NCBI GenBank assembly: GCA_028875245.1
Contig: JAPPEU010000064.1
Coordinates: 1-64,000, forward strand
From: Chloroflexota bacterium
GTDB lineage: Bacteria > Chloroflexota > Anaerolineae > Aggregatilineales > Phototrophicaceae
Direction: 5' to 3'
DNA: 64,000 bases
Shown here one piece after another: positions 25,871 through 34,765 of this stretch (positions are counted from its first letter, which is position 1; every line of letters begins with the position of its first letter). The notes beneath the pieces are model-generated. The model saw only the letters and a program-made list of their open reading frames with translations. It made no database searches and was not told the DNA's origin. The position numbers and the translations under genes were made by a program.

Positions 25871-27498
25871 GGTGATTCCTCTGGCGCGGACGGCTGCGCC
25901 GCTGCATTTTCCGGGGCGGCAAAAAGCGATTGATCGTCAAATACGCGCAGGTATTCGCCGCGCGTCGCCAGGGTCAAGGGACGCTGTTCGGGTTGCAGCT
26001 GACGCCAGAACATCGTTGGATCGGCTATCTGCCCCGCGCCGGCCGCGAGATACGCACGCAGTAAATTGAAGAAGGCCTCATCGCCAATATCAACCCGCAG
26101 GTTATGCAGCATCTGTACGCCTCGGAGATAGATTGCGTTGATGTATTCGCGGGCAGTGGCGAACTCGTAAACGTTGCTGTCCACCATGCCCTGCGGGAAA
26201 AAGTTGGCGACGCGAAAAGACCACCACCAGTTTCTGTAGGCCGGGTAAAATCTCTCAATGAACAGATATTCGCTGTAGGTCGCCAGGGCCTCATCCAGCC
26301 AGGGATTCAGCGCCGAATCGCTGCCCACGGTCGCGTACCACCATTGATGAGCGATCTCATGGACCGAGATCAGCGTCAGGTAATTTTGCTGCCCGCCGGC
26401 GAAATTCGTGAACCAGGCGCCGCCAACGAAGACCAGCCCGGTGAATTCCATGCCATCGGGAAAGTCTCCTTGAACGATGACAAACCGCTCGCGCTCATAG
26501 GCGCCGAACAGCCCGCCGAAATGAGCCAGGGCCTTTTCCGTTTCAGCCAGCACGTGTTCGGCGCCATCCAACTGCAGACCATTGGCGTTAATGCGCGCGT
26601 CGGCAAATGTGTAGACTTCCACGGCTAAATCATCGCTAATTTGCAGGTCATGACGCCGCATCTCTTCGCTTAGGCTCAGGGCAAAGTCGCGCGAGCTTCG
26701 TAGTTCGATCTCCCAGTTGCCGCCAGCGAGCGCCGTCACTGTACCGGGCGCCGCCAGCGCCAGCGCCTCCCCAGCACCCGTCACAGAGAGTTTGACATGC
26801 CAGTCCGTCACATCGTAAACCACCTGCTCGCCAATGCCGATTGGCTCGTGAATCCGCCAGTCCCCGGCCACGCGGGCGGCCACAGTTGGCAGGAAATGAC
26901 CCAGGTTCAATTGGCGCGGGCTATAGCCGAAGAAGCCCCGGTAGGAGCGCAGGCCATCGCGGATTGCCGCCGGCTGCAGCCGAAACTTCAACTCGATCTC
27001 AAGCCAGCAGCCTGAATCCAGCGGCGCATCCAAACCGATCGCCAGTCTGTTCAAGCGCAGCTCAAAATCCGCCGGCTGGTTGTTGACGGTCAATTGCGAC
27101 AGCGCGAAACTGTCTTCCCATTGGTTCGTCTGAACATCCAATATAATCGCGCGCAGCGAGGCCGCTTCCCGATTGTAGAAGCGAATGATCTCGGCGACTT
27201 CTACTGATTTCGTCTGATAATCGACGCGAACATTGGCGCGGACGCGTCGGGCTGTTCGGTCGCTTTCATCGTCACCGCAGCGCGAAGGAGGCGCTTCAGT
27301 CGCTTTGGGCATTGGCGCTTTGTCAAGCGCGTTGGCGACCGAGGCGCTCGGCGTCGATGTCGCCGCCGCGGCGCTCGGCTGGAGGCGGACCTGCCGCGCG
27401 CCCGTCTGGACAGTGGCGACGGCCGTCGGCACCTTGGTGAGACTGCAACCGGCCAGCGCGAGGGCGCCAACGATACAAAGAGCAAGTAGGCGGAACAT
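25867..27498 (-). CDS. M1-like metallopeptidase lipoprotein
   Basis: A 543-residue exported zinc peptidase-like protein. The N-terminal MFRLLALCIVGALALAGCS is a lipoprotein signal peptide with lipobox LAGC. The gluzincin motif HEIAHQWW and the downstream WLDEALATYSEYL supply two His and the Glu zinc ligands. The canonical GAMEN exopeptidase motif of aminopeptidases is not obvious; the corresponding region reads GMEFTGLVFVGGAWF. Aminopeptidase activity is thus uncertain. An in-frame ATG at 27510 adds four residues. It is co-translated with the VOC gene. Confidence 0.82.
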   Translation of the reverse strand: MFRLLALCIVGALALAGCSLTKVPTAVATVQTGARQVRLQPSAAAATSTPSASVANALDKAPMPKATEAPPSRCGDDESDRTARRVRANVRVDYQTKSVEVAEIIRFYNREAASLRAIILDVQTNQWEDSFALSQLTVNNQPADFELRLNRLAIGLDAPLDSGCWLEIELKFRLQPAAIRDGLRSYRGFFGYSPRQLNLGHFLPTVAARVAGDWRIHEPIGIGEQVVYDVTDWHVKLSVTGAGEALALAAPGTVTALAGGNWEIELRSSRDFALSLSEEMRRHDLQISDDLAVEVYTFADARINANGLQLDGAEHVLAETEKALAHFGGLFGAYERERFVIVQGDFPDGMEFTGLVFVGGAWFTNFAGGQQNYLTLISVHEIAHQWWYATVGSDSALNPWLDEALATYSEYLFIERFYPAYRNWWWSFRVANFFPQGMVDSNVYEFATAREYINAIYLRGVQMLHNLRVDIGDEAFFNLLRAYLAAGAGQIADPTMFWRQLQPEQRPLTLATRGEYLRVFDDQSLFAAPENAAAQPSAPEESP

Positions 27499-27630
27499 TG
27501 GCGGAATCATACTAGGCTACACTGCCCTTAACAATCCAATCTTTGAAGAGCGCGGTATCAGACGCAGGCTGTCCTGTGCTATCCTCTGTGAATGATTGGA
27601 GCCGCAGTTGCCATTTCAGATTGATATTCG

Positions 27631-28548
27631 ATGAACAGCACCCGCCCGGAACAGCAAGGCAGCAGAATCGCAGCCCTCATCCGCTTGTCGCGCTGGCGTG
27701 AGCACGTCCCTTTCACCATACCACTGACCATCATCGGTGGCTTGCTGGCGGCCGAACCGCAGGCGGTCGCCGTTGACTGGCGGCTCTTCGCCGTGCTGGC
27801 GGCAAACATCGCCGCAATGTCCTTCGCCTTCATGCTCAACAACATTGAAGACGCGCCCGATGACGCGCTGGATAGGCAGAAGAGACTGCACAACGTCATT
27901 AGCAGCGGTCTGTTAAGTCGGCGCGAAGGCATTATCCTGACAGCGGCGGTGTTCGTCCTCTCCTTTCTGTTGTATGCGGCGGTCGGCCCGATGACGCTGG
28001 CGCTGGGCGGGGCTACTCTCGCGCTCTGTTACTTGTATTCGGCGCGGCCGTTCCGCTTCAAGGCGCGCCCGATAAGCGATGTCGCGTCGCACTCGCTGAT
28101 GCTCAGCGGTTTGTTGATCACCGTTGGTTATTTCACCTACGGAACGGAACCGGGCGAAGTGTGGTTGGTCATCGGCGCCGCAATCCTGTTTTCGGCTTAT
28201 GGTCAATTCTACAATCAGGTTGAGGATTTCGAGGTGGATAAAGAAGCCGGGTTGAAGAACACGGCCGTTCTTCTGGGCAAGGCGCCCACGTCTATCCTCA
28301 GCCATCTCTCGCTTGTCGTTGCGCTTCTTTGCATGCTCGCGGCGATATGGCAGGGGCTTTTTCCCGAGTGGCTCGGCACGATATTGATTATCGGCGCCAT
28401 CACAACAGCGCTCTTCCCTTGGGAGTTCGACATGCGCGGCAATCTGGCACGGGACGGCGCCAATGTACAGCGGCCCGGGCTCATTATCGCCAATCTGCTG
28501 GCGCTGGTTTGGCTCGCTTCGAATCTGGGCTTGATTACCATCCTTTGA
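27631..28548 (+). CDS. UbiA-family prenyltransferase
   Basis: A 305-residue membrane enzyme with eight to nine predicted spans. The two aspartate motifs that bind prenyl diphosphate through magnesium are NNIEDAPDDALD and YNQVEDFEVDKEAG. Family members attach isoprenoid tails to quinone or heme precursors or reduce chlorophyll-type rings. No quinone or heme genes surround it, so the acceptor is unknown. The start ATG follows a 120-base gap shared with the divergent peptidase gene. Confidence 0.88.
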   Translation: MNSTRPEQQGSRIAALIRLSRWREHVPFTIPLTIIGGLLAAEPQAVAVDWRLFAVLAANIAAMSFAFMLNNIEDAPDDALDRQKRLHNVISSGLLSRREGIILTAAVFVLSFLLYAAVGPMTLALGGATLALCYLYSARPFRFKARPISDVASHSLMLSGLLITVGYFTYGTEPGEVWLVIGAAILFSAYGQFYNQVEDFEVDKEAGLKNTAVLLGKAPTSILSHLSLVVALLCMLAAIWQGLFPEWLGTILIIGAITTALFPWEFDMRGNLARDGANVQRPGLIIANLLALVWLASNLGLITIL

Positions 28549-28567
28549 GCGCGCTGGCAGCTACTTA

Positions 28568-28576
28568 TGATAGAAT
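28568..28576 (+). promoter_or_regulatory. Extended -10 promoter element
   Basis: TGATAGAAT combines the TGn extension with a TAGAAT -10 box, 35 bases before the small membrane gene. A TTGAGC at 28545-28550 is 20 bases away, too far for a regular -35, but extended -10 promoters do not need one. The same nine bases occur in front of gntR at 58026. Confidence 0.45.
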
Positions 28577-28611
28577 TGCCTTGACCCTGGCAAGTCGACA
28601 GCAACGGGCTA

Positions 28612-29004
28612 ATGGCGGACATTCATCAGATTCTCTTCAATATGCATATCCTGTATTCCCTGGCCTTGGGCATCTGGGCGGCATACACCGCGGCCAGGCA
28701 GCAGACTATTTCGGGCCATTATTGGGGCGCCGTCGTCACATACGCCTTGCTGGCCGCGGCGACGCTGCTGCTTGGCGTTGCCCTGCTAATATCGGGCTTG
28801 CAGCCGCGCTCCGAGCGCGTCGTCGTTTATGTGCTCTACATGCTATGGCTCGCGATTATCATGCCGGGTTTGTTCAGTCTGATGAGCGGCAGGGACGACC
28901 AGCGCGCCGCGCTCGCGTATGCGCTGCTGGCCATCTTTAACTTCACGACATCGCTCAGCATGCTGGAGAGAGGCCTGGTCGGCCCATGGATCGCCCCGTC
29001 GTAA
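28612..29004 (+). CDS. Small integral membrane protein, unknown function
   Basis: A 130-residue protein with four predicted membrane spans: near residues 10-27, 40-62, 72-92 and 102-120. No family motif was recognised. It lies between the UbiA and CCA-adding genes on the same strand, with gaps of 63 and 23 bases, so it probably shares a transcript with the nucleotidyltransferase. Function not assigned. Confidence 0.7.
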   Translation: MADIHQILFNMHILYSLALGIWAAYTAARQQTISGHYWGAVVTYALLAAATLLLGVALLISGLQPRSERVVVYVLYMLWLAIIMPGLFSLMSGRDDQRAALAYALLAIFNFTTSLSMLERGLVGPWIAPS

Positions 29005-29027
29005 AGCCGATGATGCAGGTTTGAGCC

Positions 29028-30362
29028 ATGTCTCGCGCGGGCGGCGCCGATGATTCCCCCATTTTCCAACTCGGCGACATTGCGCGCATTCTCGGGCGGC
29101 AAGTCTTTGAATTGGTTCAGCTTGTCGCGAAATTGGCGCATGAGAAAGGGATTGCGCTCTTTCTGGTCGGCGGGGTTGTGCGCGATCTGTGGCTGGGCCA
29201 GCGGAACCTCGATCTCGACTTCGTCACCGAGGGGGATGCCATCGATTTCGCCGAGTCCCTGGCAAAGCGCTGCGGTGGTTCGATTCAAACGCACCGGTCC
29301 TTTGGGACGGCGAAGTGGACGCTGGATGCGGGCGCCGCGGCGGGGCTTTCGCTCGCGCTTGATCGCATACCCTCGGTTTTGGATTTTGCCACGGCGCGCA
29401 GCGAAACCTACGATCATCCGACGGCGCTGCCCAGGGTTGCCGCCAGCGACATCGGCCAGGACCTGGCACGGCGGGATTTCAGCGTCAATGCGCTGGCGCT
29501 TCAATTGAGCCCGTTGAGCCGCGCCGGTCGTCTAATTGATGCTTTTGACGGCGTCAAAGATCTACAGCGCCGGCGGATTCGCGTCTTGCATGATCAGAGC
29601 TTCGTCGACGATCCGACGCGCATTCTGCGGGCGCTGCGCCACAGCCAGCGGCTAGGTTTCGAGCTCGAGCCGCATACAGCCAGGTGGATGGGAGAAGCGC
29701 TGCCATGGCTCGCGCGGGTCAGCGGCCAGCGTCTGCGAAATGAAATTGACCTGATATTGCGCGAGCCGGAAGCCGGCGAAGTTTTGCTGCGCCTGCAAGA
29801 CCTTGGCGCGCTGGCGGCTATACACCCGACCTTCCGTGTAAGCGCGCGCCTGCCCGACTTGATCGACAGCGGCGAGCGACCGCCTTGGAAGACGGAGGCA
29901 GTCGACAGGCGGACGCTGCGCTGGTGCATTCTGCTGACTGGCACGGGCGCGGCCGATGTCCGCGGCGTTTGCGAGCGGTTGGCGCTGACCAAGGCGCTGA
30001 GTCAAGCGGTGATAGCAAGCGCAAAACTGACGGCTGTTTTCGGCCGGTTGGCGGATGAAGCGAGCCGCCCAAGCGATGTCACGCGGATCCTGGATGCCTT
30101 CCCGGATGCGGCGCTGCAAGTTGGCTGGCTGCTCGCCGCGGGCAAACCCCAAGCGCGGGCGAATCTCAGCGCGTACGCGTCGGACTGGCGCGATCAGCGC
30201 TCGATCGCGTCCGGCGCTGATTTGAAGACGATGGGCGTCGCGCCGGGCCCCATATATCGGCGTATCCTTGATCGACTGCGATACGCCTGGATTGATGGGG
30301 AGATCCGTACCGATGAAGAGGAACGGGCGCTGCTGCAGCGGCTCCTTGAGGCGGAAGACTGA
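29028..30362 (+). CDS. CCA-adding/poly(A) polymerase family tRNA nucleotidyltransferase
   Basis: A 444-residue class-II nucleotidyltransferase. It adds or repairs the 3'-CCA of tRNAs, or acts on RNA as a poly(A) polymerase. The catalytic core starts FLVGGVVRDLWLG with the two acids in RNLDLDFVTEGD; then come the RDFSVNAL ribose/base-contact motif and VLHDQSFVDDPTRILRALR, the template-like region. A long helical C-terminal part follows, with no HD phosphohydrolase motif. The start at 29028 is the first reasonable ATG. Confidence 0.88.
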   Translation: MSRAGGADDSPIFQLGDIARILGRQVFELVQLVAKLAHEKGIALFLVGGVVRDLWLGQRNLDLDFVTEGDAIDFAESLAKRCGGSIQTHRSFGTAKWTLDAGAAAGLSLALDRIPSVLDFATARSETYDHPTALPRVAASDIGQDLARRDFSVNALALQLSPLSRAGRLIDAFDGVKDLQRRRIRVLHDQSFVDDPTRILRALRHSQRLGFELEPHTARWMGEALPWLARVSGQRLRNEIDLILREPEAGEVLLRLQDLGALAAIHPTFRVSARLPDLIDSGERPPWKTEAVDRRTLRWCILLTGTGAADVRGVCERLALTKALSQAVIASAKLTAVFGRLADEASRPSDVTRILDAFPDAALQVGWLLAAGKPQARANLSAYASDWRDQRSIASGADLKTMGVAPGPIYRRILDRLRYAWIDGEIRTDEEERALLQRLLEAED

Positions 30363-30480
30363 GCCGCCGTTCAAGGTCGGTTTCTGGTACCGCAGCCGGG
30401 ATGGAAACAGCTGTGAGCGGCGCTGGCCGGGAGCAAGATAAGGTTTCTATTAGGCTTGGGCAAGGCTCTTGTAATCTGTT

Positions 30481-30540
30481 GGCGCGAGACTCAGTGGTAG
30501 AACAACTGAGGCTGTGAGTCTCGTTGACGCTTGGTAATTT
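30481..30540 (+). other. Nested hairpins with tRNA-like core before the CcdA-TlpA gene
   Basis: A 9-bp perfect inverted repeat (CGAGACTCA at 30485-30493, complement at 30515-30523) contains an alternative 6-bp one (CTCAGT at 30490-30495, ACTGAG at 30505-30510). The two cannot form together. ACTCAGTGGTAGAAC resembles a tRNA D-arm, and CTGTGAG resembles a His-anticodon loop in a 5-bp stem, but no T-arm or acceptor closure is seen. It may be a tRNA remnant or a 5' regulatory structure. The rest of the gap 30363-30554 shows nothing further. Confidence 0.4.
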
Positions 30541-30554
30541 CGGAGGTTTCAAAC

Positions 30555-32513
30555 ATGGACAATGTCACAATTGGCCTGGCGCTGGTGGCGGGCATCCTGT
30601 CTTTCATTTCGCCGTGCGTGCTGCCGCTGGTGCCCGCCTATATTGGCTACATGGGCGGGCGTTTGACGCACAATGTCAGCCGGCAATCGGCAGCGGGCGC
30701 CGCAACGACGATAAGCCTGGCCATGCGCCTGCAGATGCTGCTTCATGGCATCGCCTTCGTCCTCGGCTTCACGATCGTATTCGTCTTGATCGGTCTGTTT
30801 ACGACCGCGCTCTCGAGCCTGGCGGGCCAGCATGTGAGCACCTTCACCGAGATGCTCGGGCGCATCGGCGGCGTGGTGATTATCTTCTTTGGCTTCCAGT
30901 TTATGGGGGTGATGCCCCGTTTCTTCGCCTGGCTGCGCAAGAAGGAGCAGGCCGGTATCGTGGAAAATATCCTGTTCAGCCTCGGTTTCGCCGTCCTCGC
31001 CAGCGGCTTGATTTATTGGGCTGTCCTGGAGCAGGCCACGGTGGCGCTGCCCTTCATCGCCGCTCTGCTCGTCGCTATGTTCATCAGCGGCGCCTTCACA
31101 GAACCGGCTGCTTTCTGGCATGGCTTGCTCGAAAGGCTGGAATCCTTGCTGTATTCGGATACGCGTGGGGACATCGGGGGAAGCGGGCGGGAAGGCTTGC
31201 TTGGCTCCACGTTTATGGGCATGGTGTTTTCCGCCGGCTGGACGCCTTGCATCGGTCCGCTGCTTGGGACGATACTGACGGTGGCGGCAGCAAGCGGCGC
31301 AACCAGCGGCGACATCGCGCAGGGTATGCTGCTGCTGGCGGCTTATTCAATCGGGCTCGGCATTCCCTTTGTGATCACCGCTCTGCTTATGAACGGCGCG
31401 CAGGGCATTCTCCGCCGCCTGCAGCGCCACATGCACAAGATTGAGCTGCTCAGCGGCACGCTGCTGATCCTCATCGGGCTGCTCGTTGCCAGCGGACAAC
31501 TGCAAAGCCTCAGCCAGACCTTCTCCCAGGGCGAATTCGCTGATTTCACCTTTCGCGTCGAAGAATGCGGCGTCGGCTTTTTTGAGGGCCAACTGAACGC
31601 CAGCCACCTGGGCGCCTGCCTCAGCGGTTCGCTTTTTCCGGTGGCCATCAATCAGAGCGCCAGCGGCCGCTTCGCGCCGGATCTGCCGCAGCAGGAATAT
31701 CTCTTCCATGCGGAGGCCGGGCGAATCATCGATTTTGAAGTTCGCAGCGTGAATGACGAAGCGCCTCCTTTCGAGATGATCCTGTACGGCCCTGGCGATG
31801 CGGAACTGGCGCGCGCGGATAAAGCGGGGAGCCTTGAATCCGACGGCCGGCTCTTCCCATTGGTCGGGTTCACGCTTGAGGACGATGGCCTCTATCGCGT
31901 CGTTCTCCGAAGCGCGGCCGCCGCCGACAGCGCGCGATTCCGTGTTAAGGCGCGCGATGCGGAAGCATTCGAAACTGCGCCAGCGAACGCGCCTTCGCGT
32001 CAGATTGAAACTTCAGCGGGCGAGGCAGCGCCAACCGGCGGCGCGATGAACAGCCTCGCTGATATCGCCGGCGATCTGGAACCGGCGGTGGGATTGACCG
32101 AGGGCAAGCGCGCGCCCGCGTTCAGCGTCGAGACCCTCGACGATGTGACTGTCAAGCTCTCCGACCTGCGTGATCGCGTCGTGCTCTTGAATTTCTGGGG
32201 CACCTGGTGCGGCCCCTGCCGGCGCGAAATGCCGGAATTTCAGAAAGCTTACGAGGAGTGGCATGCGCGCGGCTTCGAGATTCTGGCGATCGCATACAAC
32301 GACACCGAAGCGGCGATGGCGTCCTTTCGCGATGAATTCGGCTTGAGCTTCCCGCTAGCGCTGGACGAAAGCGGTGACGTCAATGAGGCCTATGCGATTC
32401 AGACGCGGCCCAGCTCCTATCTGCTCGGCAAGGACGGTGTCATTCTGGCGCGGCACTTTGGTATCATGACTGAGGCGCAGCTCAGCGAACTCCTGCATGA
32501 GGCATTGGCGTGA
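30555..32513 (+). CDS. CcdA-like membrane reductase fused to a TlpA-like thioredoxin
   Basis: A 652-residue fusion. Residues 1-320 are a CcdA/DsbD-type transmembrane domain carrying electrons across the membrane, with redox cysteines in FISPCVLPLVPAYIGY (Cys21) and FSAGWTPCIGP (Cys232). Residues about 335-480 form a soluble, probably beta-rich exported domain with its own two cysteines. Residues about 510-650 are a TlpA/ResA-like thioredoxin with WCGPC (Cys552 and Cys555). This resembles DsbD in logic, with a different middle module. The ATG at 30555 has GGAGG at 30542-30546; the frame upstream to 30531 has no support. It heads a thiol-redox cluster. Targets could be cytochrome c apoproteins or other exported thiols. 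Confidence 0.88.
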   Translation: MDNVTIGLALVAGILSFISPCVLPLVPAYIGYMGGRLTHNVSRQSAAGAATTISLAMRLQMLLHGIAFVLGFTIVFVLIGLFTTALSSLAGQHVSTFTEMLGRIGGVVIIFFGFQFMGVMPRFFAWLRKKEQAGIVENILFSLGFAVLASGLIYWAVLEQATVALPFIAALLVAMFISGAFTEPAAFWHGLLERLESLLYSDTRGDIGGSGREGLLGSTFMGMVFSAGWTPCIGPLLGTILTVAAASGATSGDIAQGMLLLAAYSIGLGIPFVITALLMNGAQGILRRLQRHMHKIELLSGTLLILIGLLVASGQLQSLSQTFSQGEFADFTFRVEECGVGFFEGQLNASHLGACLSGSLFPVAINQSASGRFAPDLPQQEYLFHAEAGRIIDFEVRSVNDEAPPFEMILYGPGDAELARADKAGSLESDGRLFPLVGFTLEDDGLYRVVLRSAAAADSARFRVKARDAEAFETAPANAPSRQIETSAGEAAPTGGAMNSLADIAGDLEPAVGLTEGKRAPAFSVETLDDVTVKLSDLRDRVVLLNFWGTWCGPCRREMPEFQKAYEEWHARGFEILAIAYNDTEAAMASFRDEFGLSFPLALDESGDVNEAYAIQTRPSSYLLGKDGVILARHFGIMTEAQLSELLHEALA

Positions 32514-32538
32514 CGGTGATTCTCGACGCCATCAGCGC

Positions 32539-33102
32539 ATGTCAAATCTGAATCGACTCCTGCATCTGCTCGCCGCGTTCCTGTCACTGGGCGCGGCATT
32601 TGCGATTCTGCTCCATGTCGGCCTGCCTGAGCGCGCCGATTACAGGTACTTTCGCAGCGGCAAGGACGCGGCCGGGGCGCCGGAAATCGGATCGCGCGCG
32701 CCCCCGTTCACGCTGCCGACAGCATATTTCGCGCCACGCGCTTTGGAGGAGGCCCGCGGCAGCGCCACCATCATCAATTTCTGGGCGACCTGGTGCCGGC
32801 CCTGCCGCCGCGAAATGCTTGAATTGCAAACGCTCTATGAACATCGCGCGGGCAAGCTGCGCATTTTGGCGATAAATCTCGGCGAAAGCGCGGAAACTGC
32901 GCGCCGCTGGGTTGAGCGGCTGGGTCTCACTTATGATGCGCTGTTGGATATCGACGGCGGGGTCTGGCAGCGCTATCAGGTGCGCGGCCTGCCGACAACG
33001 TACCTGCTTGATGCCAACCACCGCATCCGGCGCGTCTATTATGGGCCGGTTCGGTATGAACAGCTGCGAGAGGCGCTCATGAGCCTGGACAGCGAGGCTT
33101 GA
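32539..33102 (+). CDS. TlpA/ResA-like membrane-anchored thioredoxin
   Basis: A 187-residue protein with one N-terminal membrane anchor (LLHLLAAFLSLGAAFAILL), a short linker and a thioredoxin fold with the active site ATWCRPCRREM and the cis-proline loop VRGLPTTYLLD. It acts outside the membrane as a thiol-disulfide reductase. The ATG at 32539 gives the anchor directly after the start. It follows the CcdA-TlpA fusion by 25 bases, which likely keeps it reduced (inference). Confidence 0.88.
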   Translation: MSNLNRLLHLLAAFLSLGAAFAILLHVGLPERADYRYFRSGKDAAGAPEIGSRAPPFTLPTAYFAPRALEEARGSATIINFWATWCRPCRREMLELQTLYEHRAGKLRILAINLGESAETARRWVERLGLTYDALLDIDGGVWQRYQVRGLPTTYLLDANHRIRRVYYGPVRYEQLREALMSLDSEA

Positions 33103-33115
33103 GCGACTGACGCCT

Positions 33116-33922
33116 ATGAGATTTGCTTTGGAGAACGCGCTGTTCCAATTCAAGCGCTTGCTGCTGCGTTTGACGCGCAATTGGCTGCGGATTGCCTTGC
33201 TGTTGCTGGCGCTTTACAGCGGTTTGCCCTGGCTGGCGCCGACGTTGGCGAAGCTCGGCCTCGATGGTCCCGCCGAGCTCTTGTACACGCTCTACAGTCC
33301 CTTCTGTCATCAGTTCGCCTTCCGCTCGCCTTTTCTATTCGGGGAGCAGGCCTTCTATCCTCGGCGCGCCGCCGGCGCCGGCTACCAGCCGTTTGAAGCC
33401 TACGCCAGCGAATCGGAAGCATTTCTGGAGCAGTATCGATTTTGGGCAAGCGTTTTTGGCAGCCGCGCGCCCGCCCCGCCGGGCACCAGCGACAGGCTTG
33501 GCGAATACAGCGTCGCCCAGCAATTGGCCGCCCGGCATTTCATCGGCGACGAAAACCTGGGTTACAAGACCAGCCTTTGCGCGCGCGACCTCGCCATCTA
33601 CACCATGCTCTTCGCCGGCGGATTGATTTACCGCCGCTATCGATGGCGAATCAGGCCCCTGCCGCTTTGGCTCTTTATCCTTGTCGGCTTGGGTCCGGTG
33701 GGTCTGGATGGATTCAGCCAGCTATTGAGCTACCCGCCCTTTGAGTTCTGGCCCGTGCGCGAAACGGCGCCGATATTCCGCATCGTGACCGGCGGGTTAT
33801 TCGGGTTGATGAGCGCCTGGCTGGGCTTCCCCCATATTGAGCGCTCGATGCAAGATCTGGGCCAAGCGCTCGCAAATGACCTGGAGCCAGAGAAGTCGCT
33901 CGGCAGCCGGCCACTGCTTTAA
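33116..33922 (+). CDS. DUF2085-type membrane protein
   Basis: A 268-residue protein with four to five predicted spans. The family pattern of a Cys-His in YSPFCHQFAFRS and a later LCARDLAIYTMLFAGG is present, as is GPVGLDGFSQLLSY. The function of this family is unknown; the conserved cysteine pair in the membrane is noteworthy next to two thioredoxins. It is 13 bases behind the TlpA gene and converges with the next gene, sharing four bases of stop codons. Confidence 0.7.
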   Translation: MRFALENALFQFKRLLLRLTRNWLRIALLLLALYSGLPWLAPTLAKLGLDGPAELLYTLYSPFCHQFAFRSPFLFGEQAFYPRRAAGAGYQPFEAYASESEAFLEQYRFWASVFGSRAPAPPGTSDRLGEYSVAQQLAARHFIGDENLGYKTSLCARDLAIYTMLFAGGLIYRRYRWRIRPLPLWLFILVGLGPVGLDGFSQLLSYPPFEFWPVRETAPIFRIVTGGLFGLMSAWLGFPHIERSMQDLGQALANDLEPEKSLGSRPLL

Positions 33923-34650
33923 TCGTCGTCCTCGGCTGGTTTGCTCAAGCGAGACAGACGGTCGCTCATATCCGGCGCGTCGTTCTTGGGCGGCTTCGGC
34001 CTTCGGGGATCGGGCTCTTCATCAATGATCTCAAATTTCTGGTAGCGGCGGGCACGTTCCGGCGGCGCGGGTTCCGGGGTGTTGCCCAGCAGATTCTCCA
34101 GATTCGCGCGCGTCTCTTCGAACCTTTCAGTCACTGCATCCAACACGGTTTTCTTTGCGCTTCCACCCATTCCGCCGGTTGAAGCCGCGCCCTCTAGCGG
34201 GATGCGCCTTCGCCCGGTTGAAGAGGCGCGCCGCTCCTGATTATCCAGCGCCGATTCCAGCGCGCTCAGTTCCCGCATTAAGTGCCGGGTCAGCAAGCGA
34301 TGATCATGGAGCTCCGATTCGGCGATGGTCAGTTGCTGCTGTTTCATATTGAGCTGCCCTTGCAAACGCTCCGCCGATGACCGGTCGCCACTGCTCAGCA
34401 TCTCGTCGACCAGCTTGTCCAACTCGACGACTTCTTTCATGCGTTCATCGATTTTGGCTTGCAGCAGATCCTCATAATCAATCGCCTCTTCCAGACGCTG
34501 GCGCAGGCTTCGCGCTGACTGCTGCGGGTTCTTTTCCGCTTCCTCCGCGTTGAGCTTGACGCGCGCCAGGGGCGACCTGGGATTGCGCCCCAGGAAGTCA
34601 TTGAGATGCGCGTTTAGCAAGGTAGAAATCTTATCAAAAAAGTCTGACAT
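33919..34650 (-). CDS. Coiled-coil protein, possibly PspA/IM30-like
   Basis: A 243-residue, highly charged protein. Residues about 30-140 form a long coiled coil. The N-terminus MSDFFDKISTLLNAHLNDFL resembles the amphipathic start of PspA/IM30 proteins, which bind and protect membranes. The C-terminal third is acidic and proline-rich and lacks recognisable structure. The PspA link is a guess from the N-terminus and helical layout. No phage-shock partners are nearby. Confidence 0.45.
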   Translation of the reverse strand: MSDFFDKISTLLNAHLNDFLGRNPRSPLARVKLNAEEAEKNPQQSARSLRQRLEEAIDYEDLLQAKIDERMKEVVELDKLVDEMLSSGDRSSAERLQGQLNMKQQQLTIAESELHDHRLLTRHLMRELSALESALDNQERRASSTGRRRIPLEGAASTGGMGGSAKKTVLDAVTERFEETRANLENLLGNTPEPAPPERARRYQKFEIIDEEPDPRRPKPPKNDAPDMSDRLSRLSKPAEDDD

Positions 34651-34765
34651 GGCTTTGTCTCTCGCCCCGCCGCTTCGTTGGCTCGCCCCCCATTATAGTT
34701 CAGAACCCCGCCGGATTCGCAAGCGCCAGGACTAGCAATGAACGTCATTGATGGCGCCGCCAAGC

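Noticed and set aside
30481..30553. Functional tRNA-His gene
   Set aside because: D-arm and anticodon-like parts are visible but there is no T-arm, no acceptor stem closure and the D-stem is mismatched.
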